DNA of 64,000 bases from DATLGB01 sp963726825 (GCA_963726825.1 CAVSDT010000001.1:744001-808000), one strand, 5' to 3'. Counted from the stretch's first letter, positions 8,898-17,573 are shown. A program made the numbers and translations. The notes: a model not told the origin generated them from the letters alone.

Positions 8898-9869
8898 ATG
8901 GCCTTCCCCGCCACCCGGATGCGCCGCCTGCGCCGGACGGGCGTCCTGCGAGACCTCGTCCGCGAGACGACGCTGCAGCCGCGGCAGCTGATCTTCCCCA
9001 TGTTCGTGCAGGCGGGGGCCGGCTCCCCGCGTGAGCCGATCGGCTCCATGCCCGGGATCGACCGTCTCTCGATCGATGCTGCCGTGCAGGAGGCCGGCGA
9101 GTGCGCGGCCCTCGGCATACCCGGCGTGCTGCTCTTCGGCCTGCCGTCGAGCAAGGACGACGTCGGCTCGGGCGCCTGGGACGACGAGGGCGTCGTCCAG
9201 CTCGCCACCCGGGCGATCAAGGCCGCGCATCCCGACCTGCTCGTCATCACCGACCTGTGCCTGTGCGAGTACACGAGTCACGGCCACTGCGGCGTCCTGC
9301 GCGGCGGCACCGTCGTCAACGACGAGACGCTCGACCTGCTCGCCCGCACCGCCGTCTCGCAGGCCGAGGCCGGCGCCGACATCATCGCCCCCAGCGACAT
9401 GATGGACGGCCGTGTCGGCCACCTGCGCGCCGCACTGGACGAGCATGGCCTCGCCGACACGCCGATCATGGCCTACTCGGCGAAGTTCGCCTCCGCCTTC
9501 TACGGCCCGTTCCGGGAGGCGGCCGACTCGACGCCCGCCGAGGGCGACCGCCGCGGCTATCAGATGGATCCGGGCAACGGGACCGAAGCGGTCCGCGAGA
9601 TGCTCCTCGACGTCGAGGAGGGCGCCGACATCGTCATGGTCAAGCCGGCGCTGCCGTACCTCGACGTGCTCTGGCGCGTCAAGCAGGAGACCCGCCTGCC
9701 CGTCGCGGCCTACAACGTCTCCGGCGAGTACGCGATGCTCAAGGCGGCCGCCGCGGCGGGGTTCCTCGACGAGCGCGCCGCCGTGCTGGAGGCCCTCACG
9801 GGCCTGCGCCGGGCCGGCGCCGACATCATCATCACCTACCACGCGAAGGACGTCTGCGCATGGCTGTAG
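8898..9869 (+). CDS. hemB: Delta-aminolevulinic acid dehydratase (porphobilinogen synthase)
   Basis: Condenses two 5-aminolevulinates into porphobilinogen in the cytoplasm. The 323-residue protein matches the family length. The two active-site lysines are in MAYSAKFASAFYGPFREA (about residue 195) and MVKPALPYLDVLW (about residue 249). The metal site reads DLCLCEYTSHGHCGV with three cysteines, so a zinc-dependent enzyme is expected rather than the magnesium-only type. The allosteric segment RRGYQMDPGN is present. The reading frame overlaps the next gene by ten bases (9860-9869), and hemL follows, giving a dedicated tetrapyrrole operon. Confidence 0.97.
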   Translation: MAFPATRMRRLRRTGVLRDLVRETTLQPRQLIFPMFVQAGAGSPREPIGSMPGIDRLSIDAAVQEAGECAALGIPGVLLFGLPSSKDDVGSGAWDDEGVVQLATRAIKAAHPDLLVITDLCLCEYTSHGHCGVLRGGTVVNDETLDLLARTAVSQAEAGADIIAPSDMMDGRVGHLRAALDEHGLADTPIMAYSAKFASAFYGPFREAADSTPAEGDRRGYQMDPGNGTEAVREMLLDVEEGADIVMVKPALPYLDVLWRVKQETRLPVAAYNVSGEYAMLKAAAAAGFLDERAAVLEALTGLRRAGADIIITYHAKDVCAWL

Positions 9870-10963
9870 CCCCCGGGTTCTCCCCCAAGGAGGGGACCGG
9901 CAAGACGCGCACCCGCGAGGGCGGGTCCGCGATCCCGCTCGACGACGACGACCGCAAGCTCCTCAACCTCATGCAGGGGCACTTCCCGATCGCGCGCCGC
10001 CCCTTCCAGCACGTCGCCGAGCTCGCGGGCCTCACGGAGGCGGACGTCATGGAGCGCGCCCAGCGCCTCCTCGACGGCCGCATCATCCGCGAGATCACCC
10101 CGATCTTCGACACGCGGGCCCTCGGCTACGAGTCGATGCTCGTCGCCGCCAAGGTCGACGCCGAGCACCCGCACCGGGCGGCGAAGGTCATCAACAGCCA
10201 CCCGGGCGTGACGCACAACTACCTGCGCAACCACGACTTCAACCTGTGGTTCACGCTCGCGGTCGAGCCGGGCTCGCCGCTCGGGATGCAGGGCACCCTC
10301 GACGTGCTGCAGCAGGCCACGGGCGCCGAGTCGATCCGTCAGCTGCCGACGCTGAAGCTGTTCAAGATCCGCATGGACCTCGAGATGGTCGAGGGGACCG
10401 AGGCGCTCTCGAAGGCCGTCGAGGCCGCCGAGCCGCTCGAGCTGGACCCGATCGAGGTCTCCGACGAGGACGTCGCCGTGATCCGCGCGACGCAGGGGCC
10501 GATGCCGGTGCAGGCCGAGCCCTTCGCTCCCGCCGCCGCCGCGCTCGGCGTCGAGCAGGAGGAGGTCTTCCGCCGCCTCGAGTCGCTGAAGGCGCGCAAG
10601 GGCCTGCGCCGCGTCGCGGCGATCCTCTACCACCGCCGGGCCGGCTTCTCCGCCAACGGCATGGGCGTGTGGGAGGTGGAACCCGACCGGGTGCTGGAGA
10701 TCGGGCGCCAGATGGCCGCCACCCGCGGCGTCTCCCACTGCTACGAGCGTCCGACCTACCCCGACTGGCCCTACGCGCTGTTCACGATGGCCCACGGCCG
10801 CTCGAAGGAGGAGTGCGACGCGGTGCTCGACTCGATCGCGGAGAAGACCGGCGTCACGGGGCGCCGCGCGACGCTGTACTCCTCGACGGAGTTCAAGAAG
10901 GTCCGCATGCGCTACTTCACGGACGAGTTCCGCGCCTGGGAGCGCGAGCACGCCGGCGTCTGA
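9860..10963 (+). CDS. Fused AhbA-AhbB-like siroheme decarboxylase (double Lrp/AsnC fold)
   Basis: A 367-residue protein made of two Lrp/AsnC-like halves. Half one has DDRKLLNLMQGHFPIARRPF and VTHNYLRNHDFNLWFTLAV. Half two has AILYHRRAGFSANGMGVWEV, VSHCYERPTYPDWPYALFTM and LYSSTEFKKVRMRYF. These are the hallmark segments of the siroheme decarboxylase subunits AhbA and AhbB and of the NirD/L and NirG/H proteins of haem d1 synthesis, normally separate polypeptides or NirDL-type fusions. They are often misnamed transcriptional regulators. Position between hemB and hemL, with a ten-base overlap into hemB, supports a haem pathway role: converting siroheme to didecarboxysiroheme. AhbC/AhbD radical SAM partners are not in this window. 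Confidence 0.85.
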   Translation: MAVAPGFSPKEGTGKTRTREGGSAIPLDDDDRKLLNLMQGHFPIARRPFQHVAELAGLTEADVMERAQRLLDGRIIREITPIFDTRALGYESMLVAAKVDAEHPHRAAKVINSHPGVTHNYLRNHDFNLWFTLAVEPGSPLGMQGTLDVLQQATGAESIRQLPTLKLFKIRMDLEMVEGTEALSKAVEAAEPLELDPIEVSDEDVAVIRATQGPMPVQAEPFAPAAAALGVEQEEVFRRLESLKARKGLRRVAAILYHRRAGFSANGMGVWEVEPDRVLEIGRQMAATRGVSHCYERPTYPDWPYALFTMAHGRSKEECDAVLDSIAEKTGVTGRRATLYSSTEFKKVRMRYFTDEFRAWEREHAGV

Positions 10964-10973
10964 GCCCCTCGCG

Positions 10974-12260
10974 ATGACGACCTCCCTGAAGGACGATCGC
11001 TCCGCGGCCCTGTACGCCCGCGCCCTCGCCGTGCTGCCCGGCGGCGTCAACTCGCCCGTGCGCGCGATGCGCTCGATCGGGCGCGACCCGCTGTTCGTCG
11101 ACCGGGCCGAGGGCGCCGAGCTGCTCGACGTCGACGGCAACCGCTTCATCGACTACGTCTGCTCCTGGGGCCCGTTGATCCACGGCCACGCCCACCCCGT
11201 GATCGTCGAGGCGGTCACGACGGCCGCCGAGCGCGGGACGACGTTCGGCGCCGCGACGGAGGGCGAGGTCCTGCTGGCGGAGACGATCGCCGAGCGCATG
11301 CCGGCCGTCACGATGAGCCGCATGACGTCCTCGGGCACGGAGGCGGCGATGAGTGCCATCCGGCTCGCCCGCGCCGCGACCGGGCGCGAGAAGCTCCTGA
11401 AGTTCTCCGGCGCCTATCACGGGCACCTCGACGGCCTGCTCGCCGAGGCCGGGTCCGGCCTGGCGACCGCGGGCGTCCCCGCGTCCCCCGGCGTCCCCGC
11501 GGCCGCCACGGCGAACACCATCATCGTGCCCTGGAACGACCCCGACGCCGTCCGTGCGGCGCTCGACCGGCACGAGTTCGCCGCCGTCCTGGCCGAGCCG
11601 TGGCCGGGCAACATGGGCCTCGTGCCGCCCGCCCCCGGCTTCCTCGAGCTGCTGCGTGAGGGCGCGACCGCCAACGGCGCGCTGCTCGTCTTCGACGAGG
11701 TCATCTCCGGCTTCCGCGTCGCCCCCGGCGGCGCCCAGGAGCTCAGCGGGGTGCTGCCGGACCTCACCGCGATGGGCAAGGTCGTCGGCGGCGGGCTCCC
11801 GGCCGCGGCCTACGGCGGCTCGGCGGAGCTGATGGAGCAGGTCGCGCCGGCCGGCCCCGTGTACCAGGCGGGCACGCTGTCGGGGAACCCGGTGGCCGTC
11901 GCGGCGGCGCTCGCGTCCTTCTCCATGCTCGACGTCGCCGCCTACGAGCGCCTCGCCGCGACGACGCAGGCGCTGGCGGACGGGTTGCGCGAGGCGGCCG
12001 GCAGCCGTCCCGTGCAGGTCCACCACACCTGCGGCCTGCTCACCGTCTTCTTCTCCGCGGACCCCGTGACGGACTACGCGAGCGCCGCGGCATCGGACCT
12101 GGACGCGCACGCCGCGTGGTGCCGGGCGCTGCTGGCGCGCGGCGTCTACCCGCCCCCGTCGCAGTTCGAGTGCTGGTTCCCGTCGCTGGCCCACACCCCC
12201 GAGCACGTCACCCGCACCCTGGAGGCCGCCGCCGCGGCCTTCGCGGAGGTCGCACCGTGA
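10974..12260 (+). CDS. hemL: Glutamate-1-semialdehyde 2,1-aminomutase
   Basis: PLP enzyme that moves the amino group of glutamate-1-semialdehyde to give 5-aminolevulinate in the C5 pathway. The 428-residue sequence contains VLPGGVNSPVRAMRSIG at the N terminus, SSGTEAAMSAIRLARA, GAYHGHLDGLL, VFDEVISGFR and TAMGKVVGGGLP with the cofactor lysine near residue 269. All are diagnostic of the family. It follows the AhbAB-like gene by ten bases, and its stop overlaps the GTG of the small unknown gene behind it. A glutamyl-tRNA reductase (hemA) would be needed upstream in the pathway and is not visible here. Confidence 0.97.
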   Translation: MTTSLKDDRSAALYARALAVLPGGVNSPVRAMRSIGRDPLFVDRAEGAELLDVDGNRFIDYVCSWGPLIHGHAHPVIVEAVTTAAERGTTFGAATEGEVLLAETIAERMPAVTMSRMTSSGTEAAMSAIRLARAATGREKLLKFSGAYHGHLDGLLAEAGSGLATAGVPASPGVPAAATANTIIVPWNDPDAVRAALDRHEFAAVLAEPWPGNMGLVPPAPGFLELLREGATANGALLVFDEVISGFRVAPGGAQELSGVLPDLTAMGKVVGGGLPAAAYGGSAELMEQVAPAGPVYQAGTLSGNPVAVAAALASFSMLDVAAYERLAATTQALADGLREAAGSRPVQVHHTCGLLTVFFSADPVTDYASAAASDLDAHAAWCRALLARGVYPPPSQFECWFPSLAHTPEHVTRTLEAAAAAFAEVAP

Positions 12261-12676
12261 CGGCGCCCGCAGGACCGACGCTCGACGTCCTGGGCGCGGT
12301 CCTGCACGCCGCCGACCCGCTCCTCGCCGGCGCCGTCCAGGTCCCGGGCCACGGGGACGACGACCGCGTCGGCCGCGCGGCCGCCGCGGGGGACCCGGAC
12401 TACGCGCTGACGGTCGAGGCCGTCCGCGAGGGCCAGCTCGTCCACACGGGCGCGGGGCGCGTCATCGGCGACGCCGACCCCGATCTCGCCCTGCTGGCGG
12501 GCGACTTCCTCTACGCCCTGGGCCTCGGCCGGCTCGCCGCGGCGGGCGACCTCGGCTCCGTCGCGGTGCTCGCCGACACGATCGCCACGTGCGCCCGCGC
12601 GCACGCCGAGGGGACGCCGGAAGCGGCCGCCGCGGCGTGGGACCGGGCCGCCGCGAGGATCGCTGCGCGTGACTAG
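12257..12676 (+). CDS. Hypothetical protein, helical, hem operon end
   Basis: A 139-residue Ala-rich protein starting at GTG 12257, which overlaps the hemL stop (GTGA). No catalytic motif is recognised. The middle reads LLAGDFLYALGLGRLAAAGD and VLADTIATCARAHAEG. This helical pattern faintly recalls the substrate-free small subunit of polyprenyl diphosphate synthases or other all-helical regulators, but there is no DDxxD motif, so I do not assign it. It is the last gene before the cytochrome bc operon, 90 bases upstream of the Rieske gene. Translational coupling to hemL argues that it is a real gene. Confidence 0.7.
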   Translation: MTAPAGPTLDVLGAVLHAADPLLAGAVQVPGHGDDDRVGRAAAAGDPDYALTVEAVREGQLVHTGAGRVIGDADPDLALLAGDFLYALGLGRLAAAGDLGSVAVLADTIATCARAHAEGTPEAAAAAWDRAAARIAARD

Positions 12677-12722
12677 GCGCAACGGCGGTTCGACGGGGCA
12701 CCCCCGCACCGCTGCCGAGCGA

Positions 12723-12728
12723 TACAGT
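12723..12728 (+). promoter_or_regulatory. Candidate -10 box for the cytochrome bc operon
   Basis: TACAGT lies 38 bases before the Rieske start in the gap after the hem operon and fits an actinobacterial -10 hexamer. No convincing -35 element is seen at 16-18 bases upstream. The weak evidence is the hexamer plus the position at the start of a new functional operon. Confidence 0.3.
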
Positions 12729-12766
12729 TTCCGCCCTCACCTCCTTCAGGGGACCTAAAGCACCAC

Positions 12767-13441
12767 ATGGCCGAGCGCAAGAGACCCAAGTCGAAGTACA
12801 CCGCTGACCGCCAGATGCCCGGCGCCTTCGAGGGCGAGACGGTCACCCGGCGGCGCTTCATGACCGCCGTGACCCACGGTGGCGGCGCCCTTGCCGTCAT
12901 GGGCTTCACGCTCCCCGTGCTCGGCTTCGCCGCCGGCACGCCGCTGTTCGAGCGTCCCGACCCCGTGTGGACCGCGATCGGCTCCCCGGACGACTTCAAG
13001 CCCGACGCCTACACGCCGAAGGTCATCACCGAGACCCGCGGCGTCGGCGAGATCGGCAAGACCACGGCCTTCGTGCGCCAGTACAACGAGTCCGTCGACG
13101 GGCCGAAGTCGGGCCTGCCGAAGGGCGAGGAGTTCATCGCGATCTCCTCCCGCTGCATGCACCTCGGCTGCCCCGTCCGCTACGTGCAGGCCGCCCAGCG
13201 GTTCATCTGCCCGTGCCACGGCGGCGTCTACGACTTCCGCGGCAAGCGCGCCGGCGGCCCCCCGGTCCGTCCGCTGGACCGCTTCTACACGCGGGTCCGC
13301 GACGGCCAGCTGGAGATCGGGCCGCGCTACTCCGTCAACGGCGAGTTCACCCGCTTCCCGTCCTACCGCGATCCCGGCCAGGACCTCGACGGGATCGGAC
13401 AGTTCATGTACCCCGGCCGCTTCTCGACACCGAAGGGGTGA
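12767..13441 (+). CDS. qcrA: Rieske iron-sulfur protein of menaquinol:cytochrome c complex
   Basis: A 224-residue Rieske subunit. Cluster ligands are in CMHLGC (about residues 130-135) and CPCHGG (about 148-153), the standard box 1 and box 2. The N terminus has TRRRFMTAV before a single hydrophobic segment of about 25 residues, a twin-arginine-type signal anchor consistent with Tat export; tatA and tatC are encoded about 4 kb downstream. It is first in an operon with the split cytochrome b genes. The start ATG follows the purine-rich leader CAGGGGACCTAAAG. Actinobacterial QcrA usually has three N-terminal helices, so this one-helix form resembles the b6f/firmicute type. Confidence 0.94.
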   Translation: MAERKRPKSKYTADRQMPGAFEGETVTRRRFMTAVTHGGGALAVMGFTLPVLGFAAGTPLFERPDPVWTAIGSPDDFKPDAYTPKVITETRGVGEIGKTTAFVRQYNESVDGPKSGLPKGEEFIAISSRCMHLGCPVRYVQAAQRFICPCHGGVYDFRGKRAGGPPVRPLDRFYTRVRDGQLEIGPRYSVNGEFTRFPSYRDPGQDLDGIGQFMYPGRFSTPKG

Positions 13442-13446
13442 TGTAG

Positions 13447-14256
13447 ATGCCCAAGCTTCCACTGCCTCCCGTCCCCGCACCGCTGAAGCCGAAGCCCGGC
13501 CGCCCCGGCGACAAGAAGGCCGAGGACCCCGCCAAGCCGCTCGAGCTCGTCAAGGAGGCCGGCATCTCGGCGGCCGACTGGGTCGACGAGCGCACGTCGC
13601 TCTCCGGCGGCGTGCGCTGGGCGATGTTCCGCAAGGTGCCGAAGGGGACCAACTGGTTCTACACCCTCGGCTCCGCGTGCATGTTCGCGTTCCTCTCGCA
13701 GGCCGTCACGGGCGTCTTCCTCGCCATGTACTACCGGCCCGACGCCACCGGCGGCGCGTACGAGTCGATCCGCTACGTCACCAACGAGGTCTTCCTCGGC
13801 GAGTTCGTCCGCGGGATGCACAAGTGGGGCTCCTCCGTGATGGTGATCCTCGTGTTCCTGCACATGGCGCGGACCTTCTTCTTCGGCGCCTACAAGTACC
13901 CGCGCGAGCTGAACTGGATCATCGGCGTCGTCCTGCTGATCCTGACCATGACGATGTCGTTCACGGGCTACCTGCTCCCGTTCGACCAGCGGTCCTACTG
14001 GGCCACGATCGTCGGCGTCAACATCAACGGCACCGGCCCCTTCGTCGGCCCGTTCCTGTCGGACTTCCTGCGCGGAGGCGCGGAGTTCGGGGCGACCACG
14101 CTCTCGCGCTTCTACGCCATCCACATGTTGCTGGTGCCAGGGGCGATCGCCGCCATGATGGGCGCGCACCTGTACCTCGTCGCCAAGCTCGGCACCACGG
14201 CACCGCCGTGGATCAAGGCCGACCTCGACGAAGAGCTCCGCACGGACAAGGTCTGA
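13447..14256 (+). CDS. qcrB: Cytochrome b N-terminal (cytochrome b6-like) subunit
   Basis: A 269-residue membrane protein that binds the two b haems and builds the quinol-oxidising site. The haem-ligand histidines are in MHKWGSSVMVILVFLHMAR and YAIHMLLVPGAIAAMMGAHLYLV. The GYLLPFDQRSYWATIVG segment is characteristic of cytochrome b6/QcrB. Only the four-helix b6 portion is present; the rest of cytochrome b is in the next gene, so this is a split cytochrome b. The gene starts five bases after the Rieske stop, and the following gene begins four bases after its own stop. Confidence 0.94.
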   Translation: MPKLPLPPVPAPLKPKPGRPGDKKAEDPAKPLELVKEAGISAADWVDERTSLSGGVRWAMFRKVPKGTNWFYTLGSACMFAFLSQAVTGVFLAMYYRPDATGGAYESIRYVTNEVFLGEFVRGMHKWGSSVMVILVFLHMARTFFFGAYKYPRELNWIIGVVLLILTMTMSFTGYLLPFDQRSYWATIVGVNINGTGPFVGPFLSDFLRGGAEFGATTLSRFYAIHMLLVPGAIAAMMGAHLYLVAKLGTTAPPWIKADLDEELRTDKV

Positions 14257-14260
14257 GCGC

Positions 14261-15019
14261 ATGAACCAACGTGACAAGGAGGCCTACCTCCGCGAGTACG
14301 CCGTCCTGAAGAGCAAGGGCAAGCCGTTCTTCCCCTACGCCGTGGCGAAGGACTCGATCATGGCGGCGATCGTCGTCCTGGTCATCATCCTGATGTCGCT
14401 GACGTTCGGCGCGGAGCTGGGCCCGAAGGCCGACCCGACGACGACGACGTACGTCCCGCGCCCGGAGTGGTACTTCTTCTTCCTCTTCGAGGTCCTGCGC
14501 GTCATCAAGCCGGCCATCCTGACGCCGGTCGCCACGATCGGCGTGCCGACGATCGCCATGATCCTGCTGATCACCCTGCCGTTCATCGACAAGGGCCCGG
14601 AGCGTCGTCCCGAGCGGCGCCCGATCGCCACGATCGCCGGCATCCTGACGATCTTCGCCATGGGCTACCTGACCTACCTCGGTGCCTCGGCGGGCTCCCC
14701 GAACGAGATCGAGATGGAGACGGCCGCCAAGTACGAGCCGGGCAAGCTCGTCGTCGCCCAGTCGGGCTGCCTCGCCTGCCACAAGATCGGCGAGAACGGC
14801 AACTCAGGCCCCGGCCCGGACCTCACGCACATCGGCGACAAGCTGCGTGCCGCGGCCATCACGCGCACGTTGAACAACCCGACTGCGCCGATGCCGTCGT
14901 TCGCGGGGTTGGATCCGCAGAAGAAGGCCGAGCTGACGGCGTTCCTCGCCTCGCTGAAGGACGACGCACCCGACAGCGCCGATCCGGCGCGGCCGCAGCG
15001 CGCGTCCGTCGGCGGCTAG
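14261..15019 (+). CDS. qcrC: Cytochrome b subunit IV fused to cytochrome c
   Basis: A 252-residue fusion. The N-terminal part has the PEWYFFFLFEVLR motif, i.e. the PEWY quinol-oxidation loop of subunit IV, and about three helices. After the third helix comes a soluble domain with CLACH (about residues 168-172) and MPSFAGL providing a plausible methionine ligand, i.e. a class I c-type haem. This matches the QcrC arrangement of Bacillus bc complexes more than the actinobacterial QcrC with two c haems. Apparent role: last electron step of menaquinol oxidation on the outer membrane face. It ends 10 bases before the methyltransferase gene. Confidence 0.9.
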   Translation: MNQRDKEAYLREYAVLKSKGKPFFPYAVAKDSIMAAIVVLVIILMSLTFGAELGPKADPTTTTYVPRPEWYFFFLFEVLRVIKPAILTPVATIGVPTIAMILLITLPFIDKGPERRPERRPIATIAGILTIFAMGYLTYLGASAGSPNEIEMETAAKYEPGKLVVAQSGCLACHKIGENGNSGPGPDLTHIGDKLRAAAITRTLNNPTAPMPSFAGLDPQKKAELTAFLASLKDDAPDSADPARPQRASVGG

Positions 15020-15029
15020 AGGCCCGGCG

Positions 15030-15734
15030 GTGCCGTCCCAGGCGGCCCGCTCGGGCACCCTGCCCGACGGGCAGGTCGAGGCGATGTTCGACCGCATCGC
15101 CGGCGTCTACGACGTCATGAACTCGGTCATGACGGCCGGGCTGCACCACGAGTGGCGGCGCAAGGCGGTCGATCTCGCCGAGGTCGGCCCCGGCGATCGG
15201 GTCCTCGACGTCGCGACGGGGACGGGCGACCTCGCCATCGAGCTCCACAGGCGCGTGGCGCCGGACGGTGTGGTGGTGGGGTCGGACTTCTCCAACGGGA
15301 TGCTCGACCGCGCCCGCAAGAAGGACTCCCGCATCACGTGGGAGCTCGGCGACGTGCACCAGCTGCCCTACGCGGACGGGGAGTTCGCCGCCGCCACCGT
15401 CGGCTTCGGCGCGCGCAACTTCGGCGACCTCGCCAAGGGGATCGCCGAGATGGCCCGCGTGGTCAAGCCGGGCGGCAAGGTCGTGGTCCTCGAGATCACC
15501 ACCCCGACCAAGCCGCCGTTGTCGACGTTCTTCTCGATCTGGTTCGATCGGCTCGTCCCGCTCCTGGGGCGCTTCGACGACGCGTACACCTACCTGCCGA
15601 GCTCCGTGCGGCGCTTCCCCGGCCCGCAGCCCCTCGGCGGCGTGCTCGTGGATGCGGGCCTCGTCGACGTCCGCTGGACGTTGACGGCCGGTGGGATCAT
15701 CGCGCTGCACCACGGGCGCAAGCCCGCGGCGTGA
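15030..15734 (+). CDS. menG: Demethylmenaquinone methyltransferase (UbiE/MenG)
   Basis: A 234-residue SAM-dependent methyltransferase. It shows MFDRIAGVYDVMNSVMT, the UbiE family start, then the SAM-binding VLDVATGTGDLA and GVVVGSDFSNGMLDRAR, and VGFGARNF and GGKVVVLEITTP. It performs the last methylation of menaquinone. The chosen start is the GTG at 15030, just after the bc operon. The stop overlaps the GTG of the polyprenyl synthase gene, so both quinone genes are coupled and probably co-expressed with the quinol-oxidising complex. Confidence 0.94.
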   Translation: MPSQAARSGTLPDGQVEAMFDRIAGVYDVMNSVMTAGLHHEWRRKAVDLAEVGPGDRVLDVATGTGDLAIELHRRVAPDGVVVGSDFSNGMLDRARKKDSRITWELGDVHQLPYADGEFAAATVGFGARNFGDLAKGIAEMARVVKPGGKVVVLEITTPTKPPLSTFFSIWFDRLVPLLGRFDDAYTYLPSSVRRFPGPQPLGGVLVDAGLVDVRWTLTAGGIIALHHGRKPAA

Positions 15735-16708
15735 GCTCGGCCGAGTCCGTCCTCGCCGTCATCGAGGCCGCCGGGGTGCACGTCCCCGGGCTGATGGAGC
15801 GGCTGGAGGCGCGGCTGCAGGAGCTGGCCACCGGACACGGTGCGACCCTGGCGGCGCATGCGGGGGCGACGATCGCGGCCGGCGGCAAGCGGCTGCGGCC
15901 GCTGTGCGTGCTGCTCGCGGCCGGTCCGCCGGAGGGCCGCGAGGCCGAGGAGCGCCTGGTGCGCGCCGGCGCGGCGGTCGAGCTGGTCCACTCCGCGACG
16001 CTCGTCCACGACGACGTGCTCGACGCCGCCCCGCTGCGCCGCGGCATCCCGACGGTGTTCGCCACCTCGGGCCGCGCCGCCGCCATCGCCACGGGCGACC
16101 TCCTGTTCGCGCAGGCGTTCGCCGAGCTGACCCGCAACGGCCGCGTCGACGAGGTGCAGGTCCTGTCGGACGCCGCGGGCGCCCTCGCGGCCGGTGAGCT
16201 GCGCCAGCGCGCCGACGCGTGGGACGTCGCCGTCACCGACGCGCGCTACCTCGAGCGCTGCGACCTCAAGACGGCCCGGCTGTTTCAGGCCGCGTGCGAG
16301 CTCGGGGCGCTGGAGGGCGGCGGCGACGTCGAGGCGCTCGGCGGGTTCGGTCGCCGGATCGGGCTGGCGTTCCAGCTGCTCGACGACGTGCTCGACGTGT
16401 CCGGCCCCGCCGAGCGCACGGGCAAGCACCGGGGCACCGATCTGCTCGACGGCACCGTCACGCTGCCGCTGATCCTCGCCCGCGAGCGCGACCCGGCGCT
16501 CGCCGCAGTGGACCTGCGCGGCGTCGAGACGCCGGCTGCCGCGGAGGCGCTGTGCGACGCGATCGCCGCCACCGGCGCCCTCGAGGCCTCCCGCGCCCGG
16601 GCGCTCGAGATGGTCCAGGAGGCCAAGGACGCGCTGCCGGGCCTGCCCGAGGGTCAACGGGGTGCGCTCGAGCTCGTGGCCGACGGGGTCGTCGACCGCT
16701 ACGCCTGA
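15731..16708 (+). CDS. Polyprenyl (heptaprenyl/octaprenyl-type) diphosphate synthase
   Basis: A 325-residue all-trans polyprenyl synthase. GGKRLRPLCVLLA binds substrate, the first aspartate-rich motif is LVHDDVLD and the second is FQLLDDVLD. The KTARLF and GTDLLDG segments also match. Located directly after menG, it most likely makes the menaquinone side chain. The GTG start at 15731 overlaps the menG stop. Chain length cannot be read with certainty from the residues before the first DDxxD. It ends the bc-quinone operon, which is closed by a strong hairpin. Confidence 0.92.
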   Translation: MSSAESVLAVIEAAGVHVPGLMERLEARLQELATGHGATLAAHAGATIAAGGKRLRPLCVLLAAGPPEGREAEERLVRAGAAVELVHSATLVHDDVLDAAPLRRGIPTVFATSGRAAAIATGDLLFAQAFAELTRNGRVDEVQVLSDAAGALAAGELRQRADAWDVAVTDARYLERCDLKTARLFQAACELGALEGGGDVEALGGFGRRIGLAFQLLDDVLDVSGPAERTGKHRGTDLLDGTVTLPLILARERDPALAAVDLRGVETPAAAEALCDAIAATGALEASRARALEMVQEAKDALPGLPEGQRGALELVADGVVDRYA

Positions 16709-16712
16709 ACGG

Positions 16713-16740
16713 CCTCGACCCCCGTTTCCGGGGGCCGAGG
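16713..16740. terminator. GC-rich hairpin between convergent genes
   Basis: Arms CCTCGACCCCCG and CGGGGGCCGAGG pair over 12 bases with one mismatch around a TTTC loop. It sits five bases after the polyprenyl synthase stop and before the convergent zinc-ribbon gene. There is no U-tract, as is common for actinobacterial terminators; it may act in both directions. Confidence 0.7.
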
Positions 16741-16802
16741 TGAGGAGAGGTGCTGCGTCTGTGGTCCTGCTGACGCCCGGTGGCAGCCGGGCGACGTCTT
16801 GG

Positions 16803-17213
16803 TCAGAAGTCCTCGGGAAGCAGCGCGTCGGCGGCAAGCGCGCGGCGCAGCCGGACGAGCTCCTCCTCCATGTTGGCCCGCTCGAGGCGGCGCAGATCAC
16901 GGGCGATCAGCTCGAGGCCGCGGTCGAGATGGGCGTCGAAGCGATCGACGGCGGCCTGGTCGTGCACGGCGATCTCGTGGTGCCCGCAGTCGGGGCAGCG
17001 CAGCTCGATCTCCCAGTGGACGAGGCCGGCCTCCTGCCAGCGCACGGGGTTGACGAGCTCACCCCCGCACGCGTTGCACACGTGCAGGTCCGCGGTCTCG
17101 GCGATCCGGACCGACTCGAAGTAGACGACCTCGATCGCGCGCCCGGAGGGGAGCGTGACGCGGCGGACGTGCTGTGATGGGTCGGGAGCGGAGGCCATGG
17201 GGTGTTCGTGCAT
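16803..17213 (-). CDS. Small zinc-ribbon protein of unknown function
   Basis: A 136-residue protein. The core HVCNACGGELVNPVRW followed about 20 residues later by LRCPDCGHHEIAVHD gives a four-cysteine zinc ribbon. The C-terminal third is helical with Asp/Arg/Glu pairs (FDAHLDRGLELIARDLRRL), possibly a coiled coil. I placed the start at the ATG of MHEHP (17213); MASAP at 17198 is possible. It runs opposite to the tat genes and shares their upstream region. No family name is recognised; a transcription- or translation-associated role would be a guess. Confidence 0.7.
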   Translation of the reverse strand: MHEHPMASAPDPSQHVRRVTLPSGRAIEVVYFESVRIAETADLHVCNACGGELVNPVRWQEAGLVHWEIELRCPDCGHHEIAVHDQAAVDRFDAHLDRGLELIARDLRRLERANMEEELVRLRRALAADALLPEDF

Positions 17214-17351
17214 CCCATCGGCACCGGCGGGACGCGGCTTGAGGGGTCCGGAGACGGCGCCGTTGTGATCCGGCGGAGGGGGGTCGCGCGCTAGCCTCAG
17301 CAGCCCGGCATCCGTGCGCCGCGGCGACGCCATGACCCGCCCTCTCGCGCC

Positions 17352-17573
17352 ATGAACATCGGGATCCCCGAACTCCTCATCGTCCTCGCCGTGGTCCTGC
17401 TGATCCTCGGCCCCAAGCGCCTCCCGCGCCTCGGCCGCCAGCTGGGTGGTGGCTTCCGCGAGCTGCGCGACGGCCTGCGCAAGCACCAGGACGACGACGA
17501 GCCCCCGCCCGCCCCCCGCGCCGCCGAGCCTGAGGTGCTCGACGGCGAGGTCATCCAGGAGCGCAAGCCCTGA
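17352..17573 (+). CDS. tatA: Sec-independent protein translocase TatA
   Basis: A 73-residue Tat pore subunit. It shows a short N-terminal helix (IGIPELLIVLAVVLLILGP), the FG-like hinge replaced by GPKRLPRLGRQLG, then an amphipathic helix and an acidic tail. It assembles with TatC to export folded proteins such as the Rieske subunit encoded upstream. The stop TGA shares its last base with the ATG of tatC (TGATG), so the two are co-translated. ATG at 17352 is the clear start. Confidence 0.95.
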   Translation: MNIGIPELLIVLAVVLLILGPKRLPRLGRQLGGGFRELRDGLRKHQDDDEPPPAPRAAEPEVLDGEVIQERKP

